A stretch of 64,000 nucleotides of DNA, taken from positions 2,976,001-3,040,000 of the forward strand of contig NZ_CP016279.1 in assembly GCF_001542625.1 (NCBI RefSeq), written 5' to 3'. Below, one piece after another: positions 40,911 through 49,582 of this stretch. Under the pieces are notes generated by a model that was not told the DNA's origin, did not search any database, and saw nothing but the letters and a program-made list of their open reading frames with translations. The first letter of the stretch is position 1, and each line of letters begins with the position of its first letter. The DNA is from Streptomyces griseochromogenes. GTDB taxonomy: Bacteria > Actinomycetota > Actinomycetes > Streptomycetales > Streptomycetaceae. The position numbers and the translations under genes are program-made.

Positions 40911-42217
40911 GCGCCCCCGGCAGCGGCCCCGCGACGGCCGTACCCGGCGCCCGGCGCCGCCCCACCCGGCACCTCGTGCGCGTGGTCACCGCGGTGGCCG
41001 GCTGTCTTGCCGTGCTGGCGGCGGCCGTCGTGGCGGGCGTCCACACCCTCGGGCGGGAACCGACCGTCACCCTGCTGGCCAACTGGACCGGCCCGGACGC
41101 GCGGCACTTCCGGGACAGGGTGATCGCCCCCTTCGAACACGCTCATCACATCCACGTCGACTACCAGGGCAGTTCCGCCGAGAGCCAGGTGCTCAGCGCC
41201 GACATGGAGGCCGGTACACCCCCCGACGTCGTGGTGCTCACCGGCCCGGGCGAACTCGCCGACTACGTGGGGCGAGGACAGCTCTTCCCCGTCGAAGACC
41301 TCATCCCCGAGAAGGCTTTCAGCACCTCCTGGGCCACACCGCTGCGGGGGCACGTGTACTGGTTCCCACTCAAGGCCGACATCAAGAGCATCGTCTGGTA
41401 CCCGAAGGGGACCACCGGCCCGCAGCTGACGCAGGCGGGGAAACGGCCCGAACAGTGGTGCCTGGGCATGGGGTCAGGCGCCACCAGCGGCTGGCCCGGC
41501 ACCGACTGGATCGAGGACATCCTCCTGCAGCAGTCCGGCCCGCGGGTCTACCAGCGGTGGGCGCGCGGCCTTCTGCCCTGGCAGTCCAAGGAGGTGGAAC
41601 GGGCCTGGCGGACCTGGAAGGACCTGGTCGGTGCGGGAGGATCCCGGGACCTCGTGGCGCGGGCCCTGAAGACCGACTACCAGGACGCCTCCCAGCTGGT
41701 CGCGCAGCGGCCGCGGCAGTGCATGCTGGAACACCAGGCGTCCTTCGTGCGCACCTACGGCCCCTGGAAGGACGCGCACGGCGTCTACCAGCCCTCGTCC
41801 CGGCTGATCCCCGGCGCGAGGTCCAGGAACACCTGGGAGGTCTCCGGCGACCTGGTGGCCCTGCTGCACGACACCCCGCAGGCGCGGCAGCTGATCAGCC
41901 ACCTCGCCTCCACCGACGCCCAGCAGGCATGGAACGCCTCGGAGTCCGGCTTCTCGGTGGACAGCGCGGCGCGGCCGGCCGCAGGCTCCGCCGACTGGCA
42001 CCGCTCCCTGGCCGGCGCCCTGCTGAACCGCGAGGCGGTCCGCTGTTTCGATGCCTCCGACGCCATGCCGCCCGCCGTCCGTGACGCCTTCGCCCAGGCC
42101 ACCATCGACTTCCTCGCCGACCCGCGCGACCTGGGCGGGCTGCTGAAGAACCTGGACAGCCTGCGCAGCGACGAGGAGCTGACCTGGCTGCCGTCGGTCT
42201 GCGACCGTGGTACCTGA
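40907..42217 (+). CDS. Membrane-anchored ABC-type solute-binding protein, GlnH-like position
   Basis: The protein is 436 residues from the GTG at 40907, overlapping the previous stop as GTGA. An N-terminal signal-anchor (about 22-45, VVTAVAGCLAVLAAAVVAGV) is followed by a periplasmic-binding-protein fold: VTLLANWTGPDARHFRDRVI, DMEAGTPPDVVVLTGPGELA and YWFPLKADIKSIVWYP. The signal lacks a clear lipobox, so it may stay as a TM anchor. No ABC permease or ATPase is present, which favours sensing over transport. It is the last gene of the operon. Confidence 0.88.
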   Translation: MSAPGSGPATAVPGARRRPTRHLVRVVTAVAGCLAVLAAAVVAGVHTLGREPTVTLLANWTGPDARHFRDRVIAPFEHAHHIHVDYQGSSAESQVLSADMEAGTPPDVVVLTGPGELADYVGRGQLFPVEDLIPEKAFSTSWATPLRGHVYWFPLKADIKSIVWYPKGTTGPQLTQAGKRPEQWCLGMGSGATSGWPGTDWIEDILLQQSGPRVYQRWARGLLPWQSKEVERAWRTWKDLVGAGGSRDLVARALKTDYQDASQLVAQRPRQCMLEHQASFVRTYGPWKDAHGVYQPSSRLIPGARSRNTWEVSGDLVALLHDTPQARQLISHLASTDAQQAWNASESGFSVDSAARPAAGSADWHRSLAGALLNREAVRCFDASDAMPPAVRDAFAQATIDFLADPRDLGGLLKNLDSLRSDEELTWLPSVCDRGT

Positions 42218-42282
42218 GCGTGTGCGGCCGAGACCGGCCGGTGTGTCCCGCGTGCGGACACACCGGCCTGCGACGGGCTGCC

Positions 42283-43125
42283 TCAGGCCCGGCTCCAGGG
42301 AAGCCTCAGCTCCCGCCCCTGCGCCCGTCCCGCCTCGGCGGCCGGGCGGCGGGTGGCGGGGTCCAGCGCGTTGTCGCCGATCGCGGCCCGCGACGCCTCG
42401 TCCGGCCCGACGACCACGACCTCGGCCCCCCGGGCGCGCAGCTCCTCCACGGCCCGCTCCAGCGGCTGCTCGCTGGGGAACGGCTCGGTGGTCCCCAGCG
42501 GCACGATCACCAGCACCCGGTCAGCGCCCGCGGCGTAGTCGACGTTGGCGATGGACCGCACACCGCCGTCCACGTACCGGCGCCCGCCGATCGTCACCGG
42601 CGGCCACACACCCGGCACCGCACAGCTCGCCGCGACGGCGTCGACCAGGGGAACACCCGAATCCCGGTCGAAGACGCTCGGCTCCCCGCTCTCGGCGTCC
42701 ACCGCGACGACCTTGAGCGCACGGTCCGGCCAGCCGTGGGACGGCAGCCGCGACTCGATCACCGCGCGCCGATCCGTCTCCGGCACGGTCCGCGCCTCGA
42801 GCGCCACCCGTCCGACGGCGCGCCGCAGCTCCGGCACCGAGGCGGCGGAGCCCGTCGCCGCGCCGATCTCCGCGGCGAACTCCTCCAGGTCCATCTCGGC
42901 CATGATCTCGGCCGCCTGCAACGCGGGATCCACCTGCCGGGCGTACAGGTCCTCCAGCCCCAGACCGCTGCCCAGCTGAGCCGCCACGGTCGCCCCCGCC
43001 GAGGTCCCGAGCAGGAGATCGGCTCCGGTCACGTCCTGCCCGGTGTCGGCGAGCCCCGCCAGCAGCCCGGTGGTCCACGCGATACCGCCCACACCGCCGC
43101 CGCCCAGCACCAACGCCTCGGTCAT
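42283..43125 (-). CDS. Patatin-like phospholipase
   Basis: The protein is 280 residues from the ATG at 43125, fixed by AAGGAG. The oxyanion loop is LVLGGGGVGGIAW near 5-17. The nucleophile elbow is GTSAG (Ser about 45), and the dyad aspartate is in VDGGVRS near 200. It should hydrolyse phospholipid acyl esters. It is cytosolic, with no signal peptide. It is convergent with the PknG-like operon. Confidence 0.92.
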   Translation of the reverse strand: MTEALVLGGGGVGGIAWTTGLLAGLADTGQDVTGADLLLGTSAGATVAAQLGSGLGLEDLYARQVDPALQAAEIMAEMDLEEFAAEIGAATGSAASVPELRRAVGRVALEARTVPETDRRAVIESRLPSHGWPDRALKVVAVDAESGEPSVFDRDSGVPLVDAVAASCAVPGVWPPVTIGGRRYVDGGVRSIANVDYAAGADRVLVIVPLGTTEPFPSEQPLERAVEELRARGAEVVVVGPDEASRAAIGDNALDPATRRPAAEAGRAQGRELRLPWSRA

Positions 43126-43484
43126 GTCAGCTCCTTGAAGTCCGTGATCCATGAAGTCGGTGATCCACAGAGAAGGACGCCTCACGGGGCGCCAGGATTC
43201 CCACGGGCGCCACAGACGTCCCGATGGCACTGCGCGGGCCGGGCGAACGGGCCCGGCGGCGACCGGCCGGGCGCGTCGGACATGCCGGACGGGGCGCCCG
43301 CCTCGTAGCCTGAAGTGGACGCAGACGCCCGGGAGCGGGACGTGGGCACGGGGGACGGGAGGTCGCCCCATGAACAGGCGCTGGACCGCCCGGCCGGCCC
43401 TGCTGGCGGGCGCGGCGGCGGTGGCGGTGCCGCTGGTCTTCGCCGGGCTCCACGGCCTCGTACTCGTGGCGGTGGGAGCGGCCG
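43126..43484. other. Gap holding a truncated membrane-protein start
   Basis: This 359-bp region between the minus-strand patatin and PPK2 genes has no intact gene. It holds the fragment at 43370-43481 and the presumed patatin promoter near 43130-43250. Confidence 0.5.
43370..43481 (+). pseudogene. 5' fragment of a membrane protein gene
   Basis: A good ribosome site (GGGAGGTCGCCCC) leads an ATG and MNRRWTARPALLAGAAAVAV with a hydrophobic run (about residues 10-38). The frame then runs antisense into the PPK2 gene with no further membrane or domain sense. Such N-termini occur in Streptomyces lipid-kinase or phosphatase membrane proteins, so this is probably a gene cut off by a rearrangement; family not certain. 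Confidence 0.4.
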
Positions 43485-44510
43485 TCAGCCCCGGCCGCCT
43501 CTCCTTCCCTTGGCCCGTCCCCGGCCCGCCTCGGTCCCGCCGCCCGCCGACCCGTGCCCTGCCTCGTACGGATCGGCCGCGGCACCGCAGGGCGCCTCCT
43601 CCTCCAGTTCCCGCCGGGCCGTTCGGAGGTCCTGCCGCGCCTCCTCGCTCACCACGGGATAGCGCGGGTCGATGTCCATCAGGGTGTGGGCGAGGATCGC
43701 CGCCGTGCAGATCCGCGCGAACCACTTCCGGTCCGCCGGTACGACGTACCAGGGAGCCCATGGCGTACTGGTCGCCGAGAGCATCTCGGAGAACGCCCGT
43801 TGGTACGCGTCCCAGTGGCGCCGCTCCCGGACGTCGGCCGCGGAGAACTTCCAGTTCTTCTCCGGCAGGTCGATCCGCTTCAGGAAGCGGATGCGCTGCT
43901 CCTCCTCGGACAGGTTCAAGAAGACCTTCACCACCCTGAACCCGTTGTCCGTGAGATAGCGCTCCCAGTCGTTGATCTCGCGGTACCGCCGCGCCCAGAC
44001 GTCGTCTTCACGTGCCTGCTCCGGCAGCTTCTGCCGGATGAGGTTCTCGGGGTGCACGCGTACGACGAGAACCTCCTCGTAGTGGGAGCGGTTGAAGATG
44101 GCGATCTCACCGCGCGCGGGCAGGCGCCGGACGTAGCGCCACAGATAGTCGTGGCTCAGTTCCTCGCTGGAAGGCACCTTGAAGCTGCTCACCTTCACGC
44201 CCTGCGGATTGACACCGCTCATCACGTGCCGGATCGTGCCGTCCTTGCCGCCGGCGTCCAGCGCCTGGAGGCACAGCAGCACACCTTGGGTGTCCTGGGC
44301 GGCCAGCCGCTCCTGGTACTCGGCCAGCAGGGCCACCCCGCTGCGCAGCAGCTCCACCCCGTCCCGCTTCTTCAGTCCGGCCCTGTAGCGGGGATCGAAG
44401 TCCTGGCCCAGACGCACCTTCGAGCCCGGCGCCACCCGGAGTGGGCCGATGAAGTCCGCGATGCTTGCGGCACTGTCGTCCACATGCTCATTCTCCGGTC
44501 GTCCGGACAA
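43485..44510 (-). CDS. ppk2: Polyphosphate kinase 2 family (polyP:nucleotide phosphotransferase)
   Basis: The protein is 341 residues from the ATG at 44510 (MSGRPENEHVDDSAASIADF). The Walker A-like loop is LQALDAGGKDGTIRHVMSGV near 85. The Walker B-like motif is GEIAIFNRSHYEEVLVVRVH near 135, and the lid module is RFLKRIDLPEKNWKF near 208. It transfers phosphate between polyphosphate and AMP or ADP; the class is not decided from sequence alone. The last 35 residues are Gly/Arg-rich and may be junk translated across the fragment junction. Confidence 0.92.
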   Translation of the reverse strand: MSGRPENEHVDDSAASIADFIGPLRVAPGSKVRLGQDFDPRYRAGLKKRDGVELLRSGVALLAEYQERLAAQDTQGVLLCLQALDAGGKDGTIRHVMSGVNPQGVKVSSFKVPSSEELSHDYLWRYVRRLPARGEIAIFNRSHYEEVLVVRVHPENLIRQKLPEQAREDDVWARRYREINDWERYLTDNGFRVVKVFLNLSEEEQRIRFLKRIDLPEKNWKFSAADVRERRHWDAYQRAFSEMLSATSTPWAPWYVVPADRKWFARICTAAILAHTLMDIDPRYPVVSEEARQDLRTARRELEEEAPCGAAADPYEAGHGSAGGGTEAGRGRAKGRRGGRG

Positions 44511-44593
44511 GATCGCCCGCCGGGAAGCCGGGCGATTTCAAAAATGAGGAGCTTCGACATGCCGCTGCTACGCCGCCCTGTCGGAGCCGGATG

Positions 44594-45343
44594 ATCCGGC
44601 CGGGCCCAACGCCCGGTCGAGGGCTGTGCGCCCGTTCCGGATTGGTGATCTTCGCCGGTTCCTCGGTGTGGGCGGCGTACGCAGGCGACGCGGGCCAACT
44701 GATTGCCGCTCGGGCCGCGATGGGAGTAGGCAGCGCGCTGATCATGCCCGCCAACTTGGCCATCATCATGTGGACCTTCACCGGCCCCGCTCGGGCAACC
44801 GCGATCGCCATTTCCTCGACATCCGCCGGTGTCGGAATGGCTGTGGGCCCGGTATTGGCGGGGTTGCTTCTCGACCATTTCTGGTGGGGCTCGGTCTTTC
44901 TGGTCAATGTCCCGGTCGTGGTGCTGGCGTCGGCCGGGATCGCCATACTGGTCCCGAATTTCCGCAGCCCCGTCCTGCGGTCGCTCGACCCGGCTGGGAT
45001 GTTGCTGTCGGTCAGCGGGCTCGCGGCGTTGGCCTACGGACTGATCCGTGCGGGGCAGGTGGCCGCCTGGAGTCGTACGGATGTCTGGGCGCCGATCGCC
45101 GTCGGACTGGTCCTGCTGGCCGCTTTCGTAATCGTCGAACTGCGAATGCAGGCGCCCAGCTTCGATCCCCGACTGCTTGCGCAACGTACGTTCGGTGGCG
45201 GTAACGCGGCGCTCGGACTGCTCCTCTTCGCCATAGCCGCCGTCACCTTCTACAGCGCGTTCTACCTGCGGGGCGCACGCGGCTTCTCGCCGATGGAGGC
45301 GGGCTCGGCCAGTCTCCCGACCGCGCTCGGCGCGACCCTCGGC
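44594..45343 (+). pseudogene. Truncated DHA2-type MFS drug transporter
   Basis: About 230 residues from the middle of a 14-TM EmrB/QacA-like exporter remain (SGLVIFAGSSVWAAYAGDAG, GQLIAARAAMGVGSALIMPA and TAIAISSTSAGVGMAVGPVL). The first TMs are missing, and the frame drifts into unrelated residues after FYLRGARGFSPMEAGS. A tail-like segment in another frame (AEQARHVARRS near 45400) suggests an internal deletion. It is non-functional. Its place beside a macrolide-type glycosyltransferase hints at a former resistance pair. Confidence 0.75.
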
Positions 45344-45721
45344 GCGCGATCGAGCCCTCGCTGGGCGATGTACCCGGGCCGATGCAGGACCGGGCGCGGG
45401 TCTCCGCCGAACAGGCCCGGCATGTCGCCCGCCGCTCCGTGACCGGGGCGCCCCCCGTTCCGGGGCCGGTAGCCAACCCGCCCATGAGGGCGATGACGTG
45501 GGCAGCCACTGACACCGGGGGAATCGGTGCCCTCTTCTGTTCGACGAGGAAGCGGGCGTGGTCGACCCGGCAGCGCAGAGCGTCCGCGGTGACCGTGGCT
45601 GCCCGGGTCTCGCCGTGGCGTGAACGCGCCTGCCCGTGCAGAAGTGCCCCGTGCGCTGCGTTGCCCAGTCGGGTCCCTCGGCGTTTCTCAGCTGTAGACC
45701 TCTATCCAAGGGACTCCTGTC
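45344..45721. other. Intergenic: decayed MFS tail and glycosyltransferase promoter
   Basis: The first half (to about 45440) still carries tail-like MFS sequence in a shifted frame. The rest should hold the promoter of the glycosyltransferase, with AAGGGAC before its ATG. Confidence 0.45.
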
Positions 45722-46915
45722 ATGCCCTCTCCCGCCCATATCGCCATGGTCGGCACGCCTCTGGTCGGCCATGTGCTGCCCAGCCTGGAGATCATCCGTG
45801 AGCTGGTGGCCCGCGGCCATCGCGTGACGTACGCAGGCGCCGACCACGTCGCCGAGCTGATCACCCCCACCGGCGCCGACCTGGTCCGCCTCGCGTCCAC
45901 TCTGCCGGTCGCCGACCGCGACTGGCCGCAGGACCCCATCGCCGCCGCCTCCCTCTTCCTCGGCGAGGCGATGGCCGTGCTGCCACAGCTGCACGCCGTG
46001 TACGACGACGATCCCGCCGACCTCTACCTCTACGACGTCGGCGCGTACGCGGGCCGCGCACTGGCCGAGGCGCAGGGCCGCGGCCTCGTCCAGGTGTCCG
46101 CGGCGCATGTGGCCTGGGAGGGTGCCCAGGACGAGATCGGCGCGGCGTTCGCCGGGCTGCCCGGAGGACTCGGATACCGAGCGCGGTTCGCCGCCTGGCT
46201 GGCCCGGTGCGGAGCGGTGACCACGAACGTGGAAGAGTTCATCGGCCACCCGCGGCGAGTGCTGGCCATGATCCCGCGAGTCATGCAGCCACATGCGGAC
46301 CGGGTCGACACCGAGGCGGTGACGTTCGTCGGCCCGTGCTTCGGCGCCGGCCAGGAGCGGGACGGCTGGATGCGGCCGGCCGGAGCGGAGAAGGTGCTGT
46401 TGGTGTCGCTGACCGGCTCGGCGTACCCCGGGCCGCAGGAGACCTACCACCAGTGTGCGGCGGCCTTCGCGGATCTCCCGGGGTGGCATGTGGTGCTGCA
46501 GACGGGCAGCGGCGGCGATCCGGCCGAGCTGGAGAAACGGATTCCTCCCAACTTCGAGGTACGGCCGTGGGGGACGCCGTCGACGATCCTTGAGCAGGCG
46601 GACGCGTGGGTGACGCACACCGGACTGGACAGCAGTGGTGAGGGCCTGTACGCAGGGGTGCCGATGATCGCGGTACCGCGCGGGACCGACCAGTGCCTCC
46701 ACGCCGACCGGCTCGTCGAACTGGGTGTCGCCCACCGGATCGACACCGCGGACGTCACGGCGGCGGCGCTGCGCACAGCCCTGATGGAACTCATCGGCGA
46801 CCCACAGGTCGCCGCGCGCTCGGCGTGGCTGTGGTCTGAGGTGCGCGCCGAGGGCGGCACCCGTCGAGCTGCCGACCTGATCGAGGAACAACTGATGGAG
46901 GAGCGAGTGGGCTGA
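45722..46915 (+). CDS. Macrolide-type UDP-glycosyltransferase (MGT/OleD-like)
   Basis: The protein is 397 residues with start ATG at 45722. The GT-B/GT1 N-terminal half opens with AMVGTPLVGHVLPSLEIIRE (acceptor side). The C-terminal UDP-sugar site is VTHTGLDSSGEGLYAGVPMI near 294-313, followed by a Q (about 321) and PRGTDQ. MGT enzymes inactivate macrolides by glycosylation and are used for self-resistance. Acceptor specificity cannot be read from sequence. The catalytic His equivalent in the VGHVLP loop is present. Confidence 0.9.
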   Translation: MPSPAHIAMVGTPLVGHVLPSLEIIRELVARGHRVTYAGADHVAELITPTGADLVRLASTLPVADRDWPQDPIAAASLFLGEAMAVLPQLHAVYDDDPADLYLYDVGAYAGRALAEAQGRGLVQVSAAHVAWEGAQDEIGAAFAGLPGGLGYRARFAAWLARCGAVTTNVEEFIGHPRRVLAMIPRVMQPHADRVDTEAVTFVGPCFGAGQERDGWMRPAGAEKVLLVSLTGSAYPGPQETYHQCAAAFADLPGWHVVLQTGSGGDPAELEKRIPPNFEVRPWGTPSTILEQADAWVTHTGLDSSGEGLYAGVPMIAVPRGTDQCLHADRLVELGVAHRIDTADVTAAALRTALMELIGDPQVAARSAWLWSEVRAEGGTRRAADLIEEQLMEERVG

Positions 46916-46978
46916 CCGAACGGGGACGCCGCCCGGCATACCCCCCGCAGTCGCGACGGCCGTCGAAGCCTGTGAGCA

Positions 46979-47009
46979 AGGAGGGTCGCGGCATGGCTGC
47001 GACCCTCCT
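46979..47009. terminator. Hairpin between convergent genes
   Basis: AGGAGGGTCGC (46979-46989) pairs perfectly with GCGACCCTCCT (46999-47009) between the convergent glycosyltransferase and corA genes. Confidence 0.85.
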
Positions 47010-47029
47010 CGGCCTTCCGCCGCCCGAGG

Positions 47030-48286
47030 TCAGAGCCAGTCACGCCGCTTGAAGACGATGTACAGACCGGTGCATACGAGCGCCATCAGGACGATCGCGA
47101 AGGGGTACCCGAACTCCCAGTGCAACTCCGGCATGCGGGAGAAGTTCATACCGTAGATCGTGCCGACGAGGGTGGGCGCGAACAGGATGGCCGCCCATGA
47201 CGAGATCTTCTTGACCTCCTCGTTCTGCTCGAACCCCGCCTGGGCGAGCGCCCGCATCTCGGCGTTCTGCTGCTGGGTGACCAGGGTCGCGTTGACGGTG
47301 AGGATCTCGGTGAGGGCCTGGCGGAAGCCGTCGACGCGCTCGCTGATGTGGGTGACGTGGTCGGCGACGTCCCGCAGATAGCGCTGGAGTTCCTCGTCGG
47401 TCTCGTACTTGGCGAAACCGGCCATCAGGCCGTGCAGCATGCCCACCAGCGGCCGGGTGGCGCGCTGGAACTCGACCATTTCGCGGGAGAGTTCGTAGAT
47501 ACGGCGGGAGACCTCGGGGTCGCCGCGGAAGACCTCGGTCTCGATCTCGTCGACGTCGTTCTGGACGCCGGAGACGACGGGCGCGTAGCCGTCGACCACC
47601 GCGTCGAGTATCGCGTACAGGACCGCCTCCGGGCCCAGCCTGAGCAGCTCGGGGGAGTCCTCCATTCGGCGGCGGACCGCGGACAGGTCCGGGGCCGCGC
47701 CGTGCCGGACGGTGATCACGAAGTCGGGGCCGACGAACACGTGGAGCTCGCCGAAGTCGACCTCCTCGGGCGCGTCGAGGTATCGGGCGGCACGCAGCAC
47801 GACGAAGAGCGTGTCGCCGTACCGCTCCAGCTTCGGCCGCTGATGTGCCTCCATCGCGTCCTCGACCGCGAGCGGGTGCAGATCGAACTCGGCGGCCAGG
47901 GAGAGGAGTTCGGCCTCCGTGGGACGGGCGAGGCCGATCCACGCCATGCCGGCGGGCTCCTCGCGCAGCTCGCGGTAGGTCTCGGAGAGGCCGGCGGGGG
48001 CGGAGACACGGACGCCGTCGCGGTACAGCGCCGCCTGGACCACGCTCGCCGTCTCGGCGGACCGGGCGGTGGTGGCGGGCTCGGCGGCCTCCGGCTGCGG
48101 TGCGGCCGGGGCACGGCGCCAGACCGGCTTGCGCCCGCCTCCGTTGCCCTTGCCGCCGCCGTTCCTGCCGCCCACGGCGCTCGCGCCGTTCGCGGCGGCC
48201 GGGGAGTTCGCGGCCTGCGCGGCGGGACCGGAGGCGTCGGTGGCCCGGGCGGTCTGCGCGGCGGGGCGGACGGGGCGCTCGGACAT
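47030..48286 (-). CDS. corA: Magnesium/cobalt transporter CorA
   Basis: The protein is 418 residues. The ATG at 48286 (MSERPVRPAAQTARATDASG) is chosen over a 45-residue upstream extension full of Pro/Arg. The first roughly 80 residues are a low-complexity Ala/Gly linker. The CorA soluble funnel follows, then the pore helix with SWAAILFAPTLVGTIYGMNF (GMNF selectivity motif, about 383) and a second TM near the end (FAIVLMALVCTGLYIVF). It imports Mg2+ and Co2+ as a pentamer. The Ala/Gly head is unusually long and may be disordered. Confidence 0.92.
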   Translation of the reverse strand: MSERPVRPAAQTARATDASGPAAQAANSPAAANGASAVGGRNGGGKGNGGGRKPVWRRAPAAPQPEAAEPATTARSAETASVVQAALYRDGVRVSAPAGLSETYRELREEPAGMAWIGLARPTEAELLSLAAEFDLHPLAVEDAMEAHQRPKLERYGDTLFVVLRAARYLDAPEEVDFGELHVFVGPDFVITVRHGAAPDLSAVRRRMEDSPELLRLGPEAVLYAILDAVVDGYAPVVSGVQNDVDEIETEVFRGDPEVSRRIYELSREMVEFQRATRPLVGMLHGLMAGFAKYETDEELQRYLRDVADHVTHISERVDGFRQALTEILTVNATLVTQQQNAEMRALAQAGFEQNEEVKKISSWAAILFAPTLVGTIYGMNFSRMPELHWEFGYPFAIVLMALVCTGLYIVFKRRDWL

Positions 48287-48441
48287 CGGCTCCCTTTCGG
48301 TCGAGCCTGCGTACGGCGTGATCACGCGGCGGGTACGAGCAGGATAACGGGGGCATACCCGACAGGCGCCCGGAACGGGCACAGGGTTCGGTGGAGAGTT
48401 GCGGACCGTGTGTGTCCGCAAGCCGTGCCAGTGTGGTGGGC

Positions 48442-49551
48442 ATGACGAAGAGCAGCGTGGCCACGGCTCCCCTCCTGGACACCCGCGCCCTGAACCGAGC
48501 CACCCTCGCCCGGCAGCTCCTGCTGCGCCGCTCCCCGCTGGGCGCCGCGGACGCCCTGCGGCATCTCCTCGGCCTGCAGGCGCAGAACGTCAAGCCGCCG
48601 TACCACGCCCTCGCCGCCCGCCTCGACGGCTTCGCCCCCGAGCGGCTGTCCCGGCTCATGGCCGACCGCGAGGCCGTCCGGATCGTCACCCTGCGCTCCA
48701 CCCTCCACACCCACACCGCCGAGGACTGCCTGACCCTGCGGCCGTTCGTCCAGCCCGCCAGGGACCGGGAACTGTCGGCCTTCCGCAAGGGCCTGGACGG
48801 CGTCGACCTCGACCGGCTGGCCGCGCTCGCCCGCGAGCTGGTGGAGGCCGAGCCCCGCACCATGGCCCAGCTGCGCGCGGCGCTCGGCGCCGAGTGGCCG
48901 CACGCCGACCCGCGGTCCCTGGCCGTCGCCGCCCGCTGCCGGCTGCCCCTGGTCCAGGTCACCCCGCGCGGTCTGTGGGGCCGCAGCGGCCAGGTGGCCC
49001 TCACCACCGCCGAGCACTGGCTGGGCCGCCCCGCCGCTCCGGCGCCGGCCCCGGACGCCGTGGTCCTGCGCTACCTCGCCGCCTTCGGTCCCGCCTCCGT
49101 CAAGGACATGCAGACCTGGGCCGGACTCACGCGGCTCCGGGACGCCTTCGAACGCCTGCGCCCGCGGCTCCTCACCTTCCGGGACACGAGCGGGACCGAA
49201 CTGTTCGACCTGCCCGAGGCTCCCCGTCCCGACCCGGCCACTCCGGCCCCGCCCCGCTTCCTCCCCGAGTTCGACAACCTCCTCCTCGGCCACGCCGACC
49301 GCACCCGCGTCGTACCGCCCGAGCACCGCGGCCGTACCTGGCAGGGCAGCCAGGCCCACCGCACCTTCCTGGTGGACGGCTTCCTGGCCGGTCTGTGGAA
49401 GCAGGACGGCGACACCCTCGTCATCGAGCCCTTCGGGAAGCTGACGAAGGCCCAGCGGGAGGACGTGACGGCGGAGGGCGCCCGGATGTCGGCGACCCTG
49501 TGCCCCGAGGTGCCGTACGACATCCGGTTCGGCACCGTCGCGGGGCGGTGA
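48442..49551 (+). CDS. Winged-helix DNA-binding domain protein (HTH_42/YcaQ-like)
   Basis: The protein is 369 residues from the ATG at 48442. ALNRATLARQLLLRRSPLGA and LRHLLGLQAQNVKPPYHALA near 15-50, VRIVTLRSTLHTHTAED near 75 and a C-terminal LVDGFLAGLWKQDGDTLVIE match the winged helix family that includes crosslink-repair glycosylases of the AlkX/YcaQ group. Catalytic glycosylase residues were not verified, so DNA binding is the safer statement. It is divergent from corA. Confidence 0.85.
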   Translation: MTKSSVATAPLLDTRALNRATLARQLLLRRSPLGAADALRHLLGLQAQNVKPPYHALAARLDGFAPERLSRLMADREAVRIVTLRSTLHTHTAEDCLTLRPFVQPARDRELSAFRKGLDGVDLDRLAALARELVEAEPRTMAQLRAALGAEWPHADPRSLAVAARCRLPLVQVTPRGLWGRSGQVALTTAEHWLGRPAAPAPAPDAVVLRYLAAFGPASVKDMQTWAGLTRLRDAFERLRPRLLTFRDTSGTELFDLPEAPRPDPATPAPPRFLPEFDNLLLGHADRTRVVPPEHRGRTWQGSQAHRTFLVDGFLAGLWKQDGDTLVIEPFGKLTKAQREDVTAEGARMSATLCPEVPYDIRFGTVAGR

Positions 49552-49582
49552 GCGTTTCGAGGACACGTCTACAGTCGGGGCC

